From the NCBI GenBank assembly GCA_029101305.1, contig JAQXQS010000219.1:1-32477 (forward strand): DNA of 32,477 bases. The letters are read 5' to 3'. This stretch comes from Clostridia bacterium. GTDB lineage: Bacteria > Bacillota > Clostridia > Lachnospirales > Lachnospiraceae. Both the position numbers and the translations under genes were made by a program. Below are positions 24,266-32,461 of this stretch, one piece after another. Positions within the stretch are counted from its first letter, which is position 1, and each line of letters begins with the position of its first letter. Below the pieces are notes generated by a model. The model was not told the origin of the DNA, made no database searches, and was given only the letters and a program-made list of their open reading frames with translations.

Positions 24266-25309
24266 ATGATCACCAGATTAAACAACCGGGAACTATTCCA
24301 ATTCTGTGAACAGTTTTCCATTATATTACGTTCCGGAATGTCCGCCATAGAAGGACTGACCGTATTAAATGATGACAGCCAGACAGAAAGAGGTAAAGAG
24401 ATCTTATCTTTCCTTTATAAGGATATGGAGGAATCCGGTTCCCTTGCACATGCCATGGAAAAATCCGGTGCTTTCCCTGCTTCTGCCACAGCCTATGTCC
24501 GTACCGGTGAAGAAACCGGCTGTCTCGACGAAGTTATGAAGGGACTGGCAGATTTCTATCAGAAGGAAATCCAGATTTCAGACCAGATTCAGAGTGCAGT
24601 TACTTATCCTCTTGTCATGTTCGGGATGATGACTGCGGTCATTGTAATCCTCCTGGTAAAGGTCCTGCCGGTCTTCCGTCAGGTTTTTCGCCAGCTTGGA
24701 CTGGAAATGAGCGGTGTTTCCGGTGCCCTTCTTGGAATGGGTGAAACACTAAGCCGCTATTCCATCGTATTTCTGATTCTTCTGGCTCTGATAATCGGTT
24801 TTATCTTTTTCCTTACTTTCCATCCAAAAGGACAACAGCTTGTCCGCAGAGCCATTTACCGCTTCCCGGGAATGAAAGAAATACCGGCAAATCTGGATTA
24901 CAGCCGTCTCTGCCAGTGTATCTCCCTTGGAATCCGCAGTGGACTCTCCCCCGAGTTATGCGTGGAACTGGCTGGTGCAGTTGTCACTCAGTCCGAAATC
25001 AAGGATAAGCTGACCGCCGCACAGAAACAGCTTTCCGAGGGCTATGGTTTCACAGAAGCCATCACAGACTCCGGACTTTTTCAATCTATGGAGCTTCGCC
25101 TGATTTCACTTGGTTTTCAGGCAGGAGCATCCGATGAAGTAATGGGCAAACTTTCGGAACGCTATGAAGAGAAATCCGTTGGTTCTATTTCCCATATTGT
25201 TTCCATTCTGGAACCAACTATCGTCATCGTTCTGTCACTACTCGTAGGCCTGATTCTTCTTTCTGTTATGATGCCTCTCCTGGGATTACTTTCGGAAATG
25301 ATTGCCTGA
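24266..25309 (+). CDS. GspF/PilC-type inner-membrane platform protein
   Basis: 347 residues with two GspF (T2SSF) domains. The first domain (about 1-115) has the typical FCEQFSIILRSGMSAIEGL start and ends at YPLVMFGMM; the second (about 200-315) has LCQCISLGIRSGLSPELCVELA. Transmembrane helices lie at about 115-135, 163-187 and 317-342. This family forms the membrane platform on which the assembly ATPase of type IV pili and type II secretion acts. The GAAAGGA ribosome site is 6 nt from ATG. Family assignment is firm; which machine it serves is inferred from its neighbours. Confidence 0.93.
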   Translation: MITRLNNRELFQFCEQFSIILRSGMSAIEGLTVLNDDSQTERGKEILSFLYKDMEESGSLAHAMEKSGAFPASATAYVRTGEETGCLDEVMKGLADFYQKEIQISDQIQSAVTYPLVMFGMMTAVIVILLVKVLPVFRQVFRQLGLEMSGVSGALLGMGETLSRYSIVFLILLALIIGFIFFLTFHPKGQQLVRRAIYRFPGMKEIPANLDYSRLCQCISLGIRSGLSPELCVELAGAVVTQSEIKDKLTAAQKQLSEGYGFTEAITDSGLFQSMELRLISLGFQAGASDEVMGKLSERYEEKSVGSISHIVSILEPTIVIVLSLLVGLILLSVMMPLLGLLSEMIA

Positions 25310-25357
25310 TATCATTTTCGGCATTCCCGGATTCAGAGAGCAATTGGAGAATTTGAA

Positions 25358-25720
25358 ATGAATTTTGAAACCAACATATTTGAAACCAGAAAAATGCATA
25401 TAAAACGGATTTTGTTCCGTATTGCCCCCATCTTGTTTGCAGTAGTCCTCTGCATTCTCTTTTATATGGGAATCACACATACCCAGAAGGATTCCCTGGA
25501 AAAAGAACAGGTGACTTTAACCAGCGCCCTTGAGGGTGGCGCGGTGCGGACCTATGCCCTTACCGGCAGGTATCCGGAAAGTCTGGACGAGCTGCTTTCT
25601 GATTACCATATTACTTATGACACGGAGAAATTTGTGGTAGAATACATTCCGAACGGTTCAAATCTTCTGCCATCTATCAGTGTTCTTCCGCTGAATGCCA
25701 GGAAAGGAGATTCCAGATGA
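25358..25720 (+). CDS. One-helix protein with pseudopilin-like C-terminal region
   Basis: 120 residues. One transmembrane helix (about 19-39) near the N-terminus, then a small outer domain with YALTGRYPESLDELLSDY (about 66-83), which resembles the segment after the helix in GspG-like pseudopilins. It lacks a recognisable prepilin cleavage motif (Gly then Glu at +5). GGAG lies 8 nt before ATG, whereas a later ATG at 25394 has no ribosome site. Its last codons overlap the next gene by 4 nt (ATGA), so they are translated together. Probably a minor structural or assembly component; the exact role is unknown. Confidence 0.78.
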   Translation: MNFETNIFETRKMHIKRILFRIAPILFAVVLCILFYMGITHTQKDSLEKEQVTLTSALEGGAVRTYALTGRYPESLDELLSDYHITYDTEKFVVEYIPNGSNLLPSISVLPLNARKGDSR

Positions 25721-26202
25721 GCACCTTTTTTTCCAGAAAACACAGTGTGGATTCCCTGGCAACATTGCTGTTGTTTGCAATGTATGTGCTCTTCCTTCTG
25801 TTTTTGTTGCTTTTTGGAGCTGGAAATTACCAGGCTTCGGTAAAAAGCCTGGACACAAATAACAACCTTTACACAGCAGCCTCCTATATCACCACAAAAT
25901 TCCGTCAGCATGACCAGGAAGGCTGCACCTCACTGACCCAGATACAGGACACCACAACGCTCTGCTTTCAGGAAAACATGAATGGGAAACCTTATTTTAC
26001 CTACATTTATTTTGATGGCGGCCATCTGAAAGAACTGTTTACAGCCGCCAATTCCCAGGCTGATCTTTCTATGGGAACTGAATTGGCCCAGCTTCAGGAC
26101 TTTCAGATTGAATCCATAGAAGATCAGTTTTACCGGATCACATTAACCGATATTGATGGACATAGTTCCAGTTTTCTGCTCCATCCAGGTGTGCCAGTCT
26201 AA
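25717..26202 (+). CDS. One-helix DUF4860-like protein of the pilus cluster
   Basis: 161 residues. One strongly hydrophobic helix at about 13-34 after a short basic head (MSTFFSRKHS), then an outer beta-rich domain. The layout looks like a minor-pilin-like protein and resembles the family I know as DUF4860, though that match is from memory. No Gly-x4-Glu cleavage motif. Start overlaps the previous stop by 4 nt. Function unknown; the position between GspF and PilT homologues suggests an assembly or minor subunit role. Confidence 0.78.
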   Translation: MSTFFSRKHSVDSLATLLLFAMYVLFLLFLLLFGAGNYQASVKSLDTNNNLYTAASYITTKFRQHDQEGCTSLTQIQDTTTLCFQENMNGKPYFTYIYFDGGHLKELFTAANSQADLSMGTELAQLQDFQIESIEDQFYRITLTDIDGHSSSFLLHPGVPV

Positions 26203-26277
26203 AGGGTATTTAAAAAAATCCAAATAGAACACATGACCCAAAAGTATTTTGCCACAAACTCTGAAAGGAAGTTTCCC

Positions 26278-26739
26278 ATGCAAAAAATTACTACCCATTC
26301 CAAATCCGGTCTTTTCCTCATGGAAATGATATTCGTCCTTCTTTTTCTGGGATTAACCTGTGGTGTCTGTGTACGGCTGTTCGCTGCTTCCTATATGGCA
26401 CGGACCACAGCACGTGAAGATGCACACATCCAGGAGCTTATTACCAGTGCAGGGGAGATTCTGGAAGGAAGTGACGGCACTGTACAGAATTTTCTGAAAC
26501 TTATGCCGGATGGAATTGCAGACCAAGACACCATTAGTTACTATTTTGATAAGCAATGGAAAAATGTTTCTGAAAAAGAGGCAGTCTATAAGATGACCAT
26601 AACGCTCTCCGTTCTGGCTCCGGTCAAAGAAGCCGTTATCCGCTTTTCCAGAGCTGCTGTTTACACTGAGGATTCCAGCCTTTATGAACAGACCATCCGT
26701 TTTCCCTTTTTCAAGGCAGAGGAGGTGTCAGGCTCATGA
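26278..26739 (+). CDS. Pseudopilin-like protein with prepilin-type N-terminus
   Basis: 153 residues from ATG 26278 (GAAAGGAAG upstream; a longer in-frame start at 26233 has none). The N-terminus is basic and then reads KSG/LFLMEMIFVLLFLG: Gly11, followed by a hydrophobic run with Glu16 at +5. This is the class III signal that prepilin peptidase cleaves and that drives pilin polymerisation. The outer domain is unassigned. This is the clearest pilin-like subunit in the cluster. It overlaps the next gene by 4 nt. No prepilin peptidase gene is in the window. Confidence 0.8.
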   Translation: MQKITTHSKSGLFLMEMIFVLLFLGLTCGVCVRLFAASYMARTTAREDAHIQELITSAGEILEGSDGTVQNFLKLMPDGIADQDTISYYFDKQWKNVSEKEAVYKMTITLSVLAPVKEAVIRFSRAAVYTEDSSLYEQTIRFPFFKAEEVSGS

Positions 26740-27242
26740 GTGAAAAAAACAATCTTTTTTCTGCGACCGGAATTCCATCCCTGTTTCTGATTTTTGGAGT
26801 ACTGATGCTGGTGATTCTTTCCCTCCTGGGATATGGAACTTCCAGACAGGATCTTCGCAGCAGTACCCTTTCGCTTAATCAGACTACTGCCTATTACAAT
26901 GCCTGTACAGAAGCAACTGATTTCTATGCAGATATGGTTCAGACGCTAGAAGGATTCACTAATCAGGTTCTGGATAAGCAGGAATACTACAAACTTGTTT
27001 CTGATTATTTCAGTCAAAATCAAAACGCACAATGGGATCCTGATAAGTATATAGTTTCCTATGTGAAAGCTTTTTCTGACACCCAGAGTCTTGAAGTGCA
27101 GTTTCTAATTTTATGGAAGGACCCACAAGCAGTGCTTTCTGGTTCCTCTGATAACGCCATTGCCCGGATTCTCACCTGGAACACCATCGTAACCGCAGAC
27201 TGGAACCCGGACACAAGGCAGTCCGTTTTTAAAGGAGAATAA
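26736..27242 (+). CDS. One-helix hypothetical protein of the pilus cluster
   Basis: 168 residues: a short cytoplasmic head, one helix (about 13-33, SLFLIFGVLMLVILSLLGYG) and an outer domain rich in Thr, Asp and aromatic residues. No cleavage motif of the pilin type. Overlaps the previous gene by 4 nt, and its last codons hold the ribosome site (AAAGGAGAA) of the ATPase gene, so it is tightly bound into the operon. I do not recognise a family. Confidence 0.75.
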   Translation: MSEKNNLFSATGIPSLFLIFGVLMLVILSLLGYGTSRQDLRSSTLSLNQTTAYYNACTEATDFYADMVQTLEGFTNQVLDKQEYYKLVSDYFSQNQNAQWDPDKYIVSYVKAFSDTQSLEVQFLILWKDPQAVLSGSSDNAIARILTWNTIVTADWNPDTRQSVFKGE

Positions 27243-27246
27243 TTTT

Positions 27247-28317
27247 ATGGAAGAAAAAGTTCAGGCTTTTCTGGAACTTGCCACCCAGAAAAAAGCCTCT
27301 GACATTTTTGTGATCGCAGGCCGCCCCCTTTCCGTAAAGATTGATGGGAAGCTCTGTACCCTGGAAGGATTTGAAGAACGTCTCATGCCTCCTGAAACAG
27401 ATGAATTTATCCGTATCATCTATAAACTGGCACATAACCGAAACATCCAGCCTATGCTGGAATCCGGAGACGATGACTTTTCCATGGCTATCCCCGGGCT
27501 TTCCAGATTCCGTGTAAATACATACCGGCAGAGAGGTTCCCTCGCTGCTGTTATCCGTATCATTGCTTTTAATCTCCCAGATCCCCAGGATCTGCATATT
27601 CCGCCTGCAGTCATGGAGGCCGCCCAGCTTACCAAAGGTATGGTTCTGATCACTGGTCCTGCAGGAAGCGGTAAATCCACAACTATGGCTTGTATCATTG
27701 ACCAGATCAACCACACCCGCGAAGGTCATATTATTACTCTTGAGGATCCCCTGGAATATCTTCACCGGCATGATAAATGTATTGTCAGCCAGCGTGAGAT
27801 CTGTACGGATACCGCGAATTATCTTGTTTCCCTGCGCGCAACCCTGCGCCAGAGTCCGGATGTCATCCTTCTTGGAGAAATGCGTGACCATGAAACCATC
27901 CAGACTGCTATGACAGCTGCAGAGACCGGGCATCTGATTCTTTCCAGTCTGCATACTACAGGAGCAGCCAATACCATCAGCCGTATTATGGACGTCTTTG
28001 ATCCCAGCCAGCAGCACCAGATTGCCATTCAGCTTTCCATGGTGCTGCAGACGGTTATCTCCCAGCAGCTGGTACCGGATGTTAACGGTCACAATATTCC
28101 TGTTTTTGAGATCATGAAGCTTACACCAGCCATCCGGAATATGATTCGTGACAATAAGGTCTACCAGATCGACGGTGTGATTGCCTCCTCTTCCCAGGCA
28201 GATATGCGTTCCATGGACACCAGCCTTCTGGAGCTTTACCGCAGCCATCAGATTACCAGGGAAACAGCCCTGAAATATTCTTCCAATCCGGAAATGTTAA
28301 AAAGGAAGCTCATGTAA
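27247..28317 (+). CDS. PilT/GspE-family ATPase
   Basis: 356 residues, the usual PilT length. Motifs: Walker A GPAGSGKS (137-144), Asp box TLEDPLEY, Walker B ILLGEMRD (207-214), His box TGHLILSSLHTT (228-239). The N-terminal domain starts FLELATQKKASDIFV like PilT, and there is no zinc-binding CxxC loop as in PilB. PilT normally powers retraction, yet this is the only ATPase in the cluster; either an extension ATPase is encoded elsewhere or this enzyme does the assembly work. A terminator hairpin overlaps its stop codon, so this is the last gene of the operon. Confidence 0.9.
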   Translation: MEEKVQAFLELATQKKASDIFVIAGRPLSVKIDGKLCTLEGFEERLMPPETDEFIRIIYKLAHNRNIQPMLESGDDDFSMAIPGLSRFRVNTYRQRGSLAAVIRIIAFNLPDPQDLHIPPAVMEAAQLTKGMVLITGPAGSGKSTTMACIIDQINHTREGHIITLEDPLEYLHRHDKCIVSQREICTDTANYLVSLRATLRQSPDVILLGEMRDHETIQTAMTAAETGHLILSSLHTTGAANTISRIMDVFDPSQQHQIAIQLSMVLQTVISQQLVPDVNGHNIPVFEIMKLTPAIRNMIRDNKVYQIDGVIASSSQADMRSMDTSLLELYRSHQITRETALKYSSNPEMLKRKLM

Positions 28318-28331
28318 AGAGCTTCCTTTTT
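28299..28331 (+). terminator. Terminator overlapping the ATPase stop codon
   Basis: 13-bp perfect stem (28299-28311 with 28319-28331), with the stop codon TAA inside the 7-nt loop, then a T-rich tail. It closes the pilus-like operon. Confidence 0.88.
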
Positions 28332-28360
28332 ATTGCATATTGCAGGTATGATTTTTCAAA

Positions 28361-28392
28361 CAGGCCCAGGAACGAGCCTGTATCTTTTTTTC
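28361..28392 (+). terminator. Second, backup terminator
   Basis: CAGGC (28361-28365) pairs with GCCTG (28376-28380), then TATCTTTTTTTC. It may also end the convergent protease transcript on the minus strand, where the T-tract is weaker. Confidence 0.6.
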
Positions 28393-28416
28393 TTGTATCT
28401 TTTTTGTTTCTTGTGT

Positions 28417-31080
28417 CTATCTCTTCGTCACAGCTTTCGATGCCTGGTATTTACTTTTCACTATTCCTGACGGCTCTTTTACAAAAGCACTTACATAATA
28501 AGTATATTTCTTTCCTTTTTTCACTTTTGTATCTGTCCAGGAAGAAGTACTTCCTTTCTTAACTGTCGCTGCCAGTGAAAACTTACCGTTTCCAGTTTTT
28601 CTGTAGATATAATAGCCATCGCATTTTTTCTGTGCTTTCCACTTCAGCTTCAAGCCTTTTTTCACATTGGAAACAGAATTTATCTTCTGCAAAGAGGGGG
28701 ATGACTTATATTTTCCACTGGACTTATAACTGCTCGCCACCGTTTTATTATTCACTGTGCAATAAGCTCTGACAGTGTATTCATAAACCGTGGCTGCTTT
28801 TATTTTTTTATCCTTATAGGATGTGGTTGATGCTTTTTTTACAGTAGCAAGCTTCGTCCATTTTCCAGAAGATTTTTTCCGATAGACCGCATATCCGGCA
28901 GCCCCTGAAACTTTACTCCAGGACACCGTATTATACATTCCCGAAGAAACCTTTACGGAAACAGATGGTGTGGAAAGTGTCGTCTTAACAGCTTTCTCCC
29001 CTGTAAAATCAGAATATTTCGCAGTACCATTTACCATACTGTAAGCATGTATCTTATAAGTATAAGTAATTCCAGGTTTTACCGTTGTATCCGTCCAGGA
29101 ACCCACATTCCAGGCCACAGTCGTCATCTTCTTGTAATCACTGCCAGTTTCTTTTCTATATATCTGATACCCCGAAACACCGGAAACCTTATTCCATGTC
29201 AGATTGATTCTATTATAAGCCCCTGCCTGCCCCTGAAGAGAGGATGGCTTTGACACAGAAACAGCACTGCCAAGTGTCCTTGTGTGTGCCTTGATCCTTG
29301 CACATGCATTTGGACTTGTTTTTGAAAAATCATTCCATCCGCTTTGCTCATGATAACAAAAACTCTGGTTCTCTTTCAGATCTGCCTGAAATTCCACCCA
29401 GTCATACGCACTATTTGTTTCACAAAGATAATCTACCGCACCAGAACCAATATTCGTAATGACTACGGAATACAGCGTTCCATTCATCAGATTCACTTCT
29501 GGTACCGAAACTGTGGAAATGCCGGCATGCTCCTGATAAAATTTAACTGGTGTACTGTATGCCGGTGTTCCACTTACCGGATTGCTTTTATCCGTCAGGT
29601 TCGTATAAACCTGAATACTGTAAGAACCTCCATCCGTATATGTGGCAAGGACAACTTCTCCTAACGCTTCTCCTTTTCCATTTCCCGCCTTTGCCTGAAA
29701 AACATTGGAAACAGCTGAAATACCGCCACTTCCAGACGGATACAGCTTCAGTTTACTCAATGCACTGGAACCGTCATAGAAGTAATTGTTTTTGTATTTG
29801 GGATTCGTGGTCGCTTCTGCTGCTACAATATTATAATTGCACTTATTCTGGTAAGAAATGTAAAAATATCCACCATCTCCCCAGTCATCTCCCCAGCTGT
29901 TTCTCGCAATCCATGCGCCATCCGAGGTCACCTTGCAGTCATCATTGAAGTTTTCCCTGGAAAAATTGTCATCCCATCCAACCAGGGTTACGGCATGGTT
30001 CACCCCGGCACTTCCAGGATAACTGTATGCATACATATGCGGATTATAGTAATTGTCATACATTCCAAAAGACATGGAAACAGAACCATATTCAGAAATC
30101 AGGTTTTTAATATTATTTACAGAATAAGAAGAAAACGCTGCATTTTCCAGATAGGCAGTCGTTTTATATGCCATGCCGGAATCCGGCACTTTGTCTGAAT
30201 CCAGGGTATGATCCGAATTCGTCTCATAGGGCACCTGGGATTCCAGTGCCATGCCGCTCCAGGTACTCAGGAAAATAGCAGCTAAAGTCTGGTTGCCTCC
30301 TTCTCTGTAGGAATGCTGGACAATATTCCTGTCATTTGGTGTATTTCCCAGCGGATCATTCCTGCGGTTTGCAAAGAAATATGCCAGATGCTCCTCTGAC
30401 AGATCAAAGAGCCCTGTTCCTGCTCTTCTAAACGAGATTTCCAGATTGGCTGCCAACGTATAAGCCCAGCACATATTCGACGGCTTCTGGTTACGGACTG
30501 GAAGGGAAAGACTGCTTCTTGGATCGTATCTGGCAGGATAAGAAGCTGCCCGTGCGGCTCCTACACTTCCTGTCTCTTCATTTCCACTTCCAGAAGGGGG
30601 ATCTACATAGCTTAACGGTGAAAGCTCCCTGATTGGTTCCAGCTGGGCTTCTATTTCCGCTTCCGTAAGCGTATCCTCCTGCCCGTCTGCTACAGGTGAC
30701 GGATCATCTGGATCCATGCTTCCAAAGCCTGATTCCGCTTCTTTTATTCCGCCATCAACAAAGCCATCTACTGTATCTTCTGACTGAAATCCCCCTTCGG
30801 TTGTCATTCCATCCGAGTTATCTGAAACTCCTGTTTCTTCCTGCCCGTCTGCCGCAAATCCCTGAGTCTGGCTTTCACTTGGCATCTGCTCCGCATTTTC
30901 CTGGTCAGCTGTCACATCATTTATTCCAGAATCCACTGTGGAACTGTCATTTTCCCCGTACTCCCAGGCTGTATCTGCATTCATGGAGTCTTCTGCAATA
31001 ACAGGTACTCCTGTTACAACCAGTGTTCCTGCCAGCAGGACGCTCAAAACTCCTTTTTTGAATAACTTTTTATATTGCAT
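28417..31080 (-). CDS. Secreted papain-family (C1) protease with lectin-like and Fn3-like domains
   Basis: 887 residues from ATG 31080 (CAGGAG upstream; a longer in-frame version overlaps hisC). Signal peptide (about 1-29), then an acidic Gly/Ser/Glu/Asp-rich spacer (30-180). The C1 peptidase domain (about 181-430) has oxyanion Q198, nucleophile C204 (NMCWAY), H362 (GVNHAVTLVGWD) and N394 (RNSWGDDWGDGG). A lectin-like beta domain follows (about 440-580), then three fibronectin-III-like repeats (about 600-887), each with a YxIYRK-type strand. No LPxTG sorting signal is visible, so it is either released or held by its C-terminal domains. The start is 22 nt after the hisC stop with no terminator between. 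Confidence 0.88.
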   Translation of the reverse strand: MQYKKLFKKGVLSVLLAGTLVVTGVPVIAEDSMNADTAWEYGENDSSTVDSGINDVTADQENAEQMPSESQTQGFAADGQEETGVSDNSDGMTTEGGFQSEDTVDGFVDGGIKEAESGFGSMDPDDPSPVADGQEDTLTEAEIEAQLEPIRELSPLSYVDPPSGSGNEETGSVGAARAASYPARYDPRSSLSLPVRNQKPSNMCWAYTLAANLEISFRRAGTGLFDLSEEHLAYFFANRRNDPLGNTPNDRNIVQHSYREGGNQTLAAIFLSTWSGMALESQVPYETNSDHTLDSDKVPDSGMAYKTTAYLENAAFSSYSVNNIKNLISEYGSVSMSFGMYDNYYNPHMYAYSYPGSAGVNHAVTLVGWDDNFSRENFNDDCKVTSDGAWIARNSWGDDWGDGGYFYISYQNKCNYNIVAAEATTNPKYKNNYFYDGSSALSKLKLYPSGSGGISAVSNVFQAKAGNGKGEALGEVVLATYTDGGSYSIQVYTNLTDKSNPVSGTPAYSTPVKFYQEHAGISTVSVPEVNLMNGTLYSVVITNIGSGAVDYLCETNSAYDWVEFQADLKENQSFCYHEQSGWNDFSKTSPNACARIKAHTRTLGSAVSVSKPSSLQGQAGAYNRINLTWNKVSGVSGYQIYRKETGSDYKKMTTVAWNVGSWTDTTVKPGITYTYKIHAYSMVNGTAKYSDFTGEKAVKTTLSTPSVSVKVSSGMYNTVSWSKVSGAAGYAVYRKKSSGKWTKLATVKKASTTSYKDKKIKAATVYEYTVRAYCTVNNKTVASSYKSSGKYKSSPSLQKINSVSNVKKGLKLKWKAQKKCDGYYIYRKTGNGKFSLAATVKKGSTSSWTDTKVKKGKKYTYYVSAFVKEPSGIVKSKYQASKAVTKR

Positions 31081-31102
31081 TTTTACTCCTGTAAGCTTTC
31101 TA

Positions 31103-32170
31103 TCATTTTTCACTTTTTTCCAGGTATTTCTGCAAAAACCGGATCAGCTTTTCCATTTCCTCCTGCGTTCCTACTGTGATGCGCAAATGGTTGTCAATCC
31201 TGGGCTTCGGGAAATATCTTACATATATATGCTCCTGACGAAGAGACGCAAAAAGTTCGCTTGCCGGACAGCTTTTATGTGAAGCAAAAATAAAGTTTGT
31301 TTTGGAATCCGGGAAGGTAAATCCAAGAGCAGACAGCTCCTTCTTCGTCCATTCCCTTGTCTCCATGATCTTCGCACAGGTTTCCTGAAAATATGCCTTA
31401 TCCTGGATTGCTGCCACGCCAATTGCAAGAGTGGTTCGGTCCATTGTATAAGAGTTAAAGGAATATTTCACATCATTCAGGAATTTGATCAGCTGTGGGT
31501 TTCCACATGCAAAACCGATTCGCATTCCCGCCATGGAACGTGATTTGGAAAATGTCTGTACCACCAGAAGATTGTCATATTTATCAATAAGCTCCAACGC
31601 AGATTTCGCCCCGAAGTCCACATATGCTTCGTCCACGATCACGATCACATCCTGGTTATGCTGCAGAATCTCTTCTATATCAGCGAGGGGAAGCTCCACG
31701 CCTGTGGGCGCATTTGGATTTGGGAAAATGATTCCACCGTTTTCTTTAAAGTAGTCTTCTTTGCGGATGCAGAAGTTCTCATCAAGAGCCTTGCACTCGT
31801 ATGGAATCCGGAAAAGATCTGCCCATACGTCATAGAAGGAATAAGTAATATCCGGGAAAAATACAGGTTTACCAGAATTAAAGAAGGTAAGAAAGCTCAT
31901 GGCCAGAACGTCATCTGAACCAACACCTACAAATACCTGCTCATCTTTCAACCCATAATTCTGTGCAATAGCATGTACCAGATCACCTGCTGTAGGATCC
32001 GGATAAAGACGGAGTGTGTCTGTATCAATTTCCTGAAGTGCTTTCGTTACACCTGGTGCTGGCGGATATGGGTTTTCATTGGTATTCAGCTTGATCATGT
32101 CTGGCTGGTTTGGCTGCTCACCAGGGGTGTAGGGTACTACTTTGCGAATGTTTGCTTCCCATTTATTCAT
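31103..32170 (-). CDS. hisC: Histidinol-phosphate aminotransferase
   Basis: PLP enzyme of histidine synthesis, converting imidazole-acetol phosphate to histidinol phosphate with glutamate. 355 residues from ATG 32170 (GAGGATGG upstream, and the protein then begins MNKWEANIRKVVPY as usual); longer in-frame starts extend into the leader. PLP-binding K209 lies in TFSKSRSMAGMRIG; NENPYPP and PNPNAPTG are the other family marks. No other his genes are here, so it may also serve aromatic amino acid transamination. Strong promoter upstream. Confidence 0.93.
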   Translation of the reverse strand: MNKWEANIRKVVPYTPGEQPNQPDMIKLNTNENPYPPAPGVTKALQEIDTDTLRLYPDPTAGDLVHAIAQNYGLKDEQVFVGVGSDDVLAMSFLTFFNSGKPVFFPDITYSFYDVWADLFRIPYECKALDENFCIRKEDYFKENGGIIFPNPNAPTGVELPLADIEEILQHNQDVIVIVDEAYVDFGAKSALELIDKYDNLLVVQTFSKSRSMAGMRIGFACGNPQLIKFLNDVKYSFNSYTMDRTTLAIGVAAIQDKAYFQETCAKIMETREWTKKELSALGFTFPDSKTNFIFASHKSCPASELFASLRQEHIYVRYFPKPRIDNHLRITVGTQEEMEKLIRFLQKYLEKSEK

Positions 32171-32272
32171 TTCGGTCCATCCTCGCTTCTTCGTGTTTTC
32201 TTCCTGATAGTTTCTATTATAGATTTCTTCTATATAATTCTGTATCATGTATGTTTCCACATAATGTTTTCA

Positions 32273-32301
32273 TTGTACTTTTTTCCGTGTGGTTTGTCAA
32301 A
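32273..32301 (-). promoter_or_regulatory. Promoter of hisC
   Basis: Minus strand: perfect -35 TTGACA (32296-32301), 17-nt spacer, -10 TACAAT (32273-32278), giving a leader of about 95 nt without a visible T-box or attenuator. The -35 abuts the boundary motif of repeat copy 3. Confidence 0.85.
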
Positions 32302-32302
32302 T

Positions 32303-32317
32303 TGCTATTTTGTGTGT
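32303..32317 (+). repeat. 15-nt boundary motif upstream of repeat copy 3
   Basis: TTGCTATTTTGTGTG, identical to the minus-strand 15-mer at 515-529. Confidence 0.6.
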
Positions 32318-32372
32318 TAAAAGTCCTTCAGGAGGAACGCATTCGGACAATGGAGATTGCTCACTCGCTGGC

Positions 32373-32461
32373 GCAACGCTACAATGAACTAATCGCTAAC
32401 TACGACTAATGCGTTCGGGAGAGCCCTCACGCATAAGTCTTCGTAAGCGCTGGATTTCATC
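32373..32461 (+). repeat. 89-bp structured repeat, copy 3
   Basis: Plus-strand copy at the right end of the window, same outward orientation as copy 2 at the left end. The central stem ATGCGT/ACGCAT encloses TC/TC and GGG-AGAG-CCC. A 19-codon frame beginning MEIAHSLAQRY crosses it, and the other copies share its last residues (NYD then stop), but substitutions between copies are mostly non-synonymous, so I read the conservation as structural, not coding. The element continues past the window end. Confidence 0.72.

Noticed and set aside
27229..28248. 339-codon minus-strand open frame opposite the PilT-like ATPase
   Set aside because: Antisense to an ATPase with complete Walker and His motifs; composition (Cys/His-rich, low complexity) is typical of a shadow frame.
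28349..28392. Possible attachment site or insertion junction at the end of the pilus-like operon
   Set aside because: The stem plus T-tract is explained as a terminator, and the neighbouring GTTTGAAAAATCA is one of the dispersed intergenic motifs; there is no integrase or duplicated flank.
32171..32272. Possible T-box or attenuator in the hisC leader
   Set aside because: No T-box AGGGTGGNACCGCG-type motif, no terminator hairpin and no His-codon leader peptide.
32332..32409. Short frame ending NYD within repeat copy 3, and its opposite-strand frame ending LVVVSD
   Set aside because: Both frames stay partly open in all copies, but changes between copies are mostly non-synonymous while base pairing is kept, so I favour RNA or DNA structure over coding.
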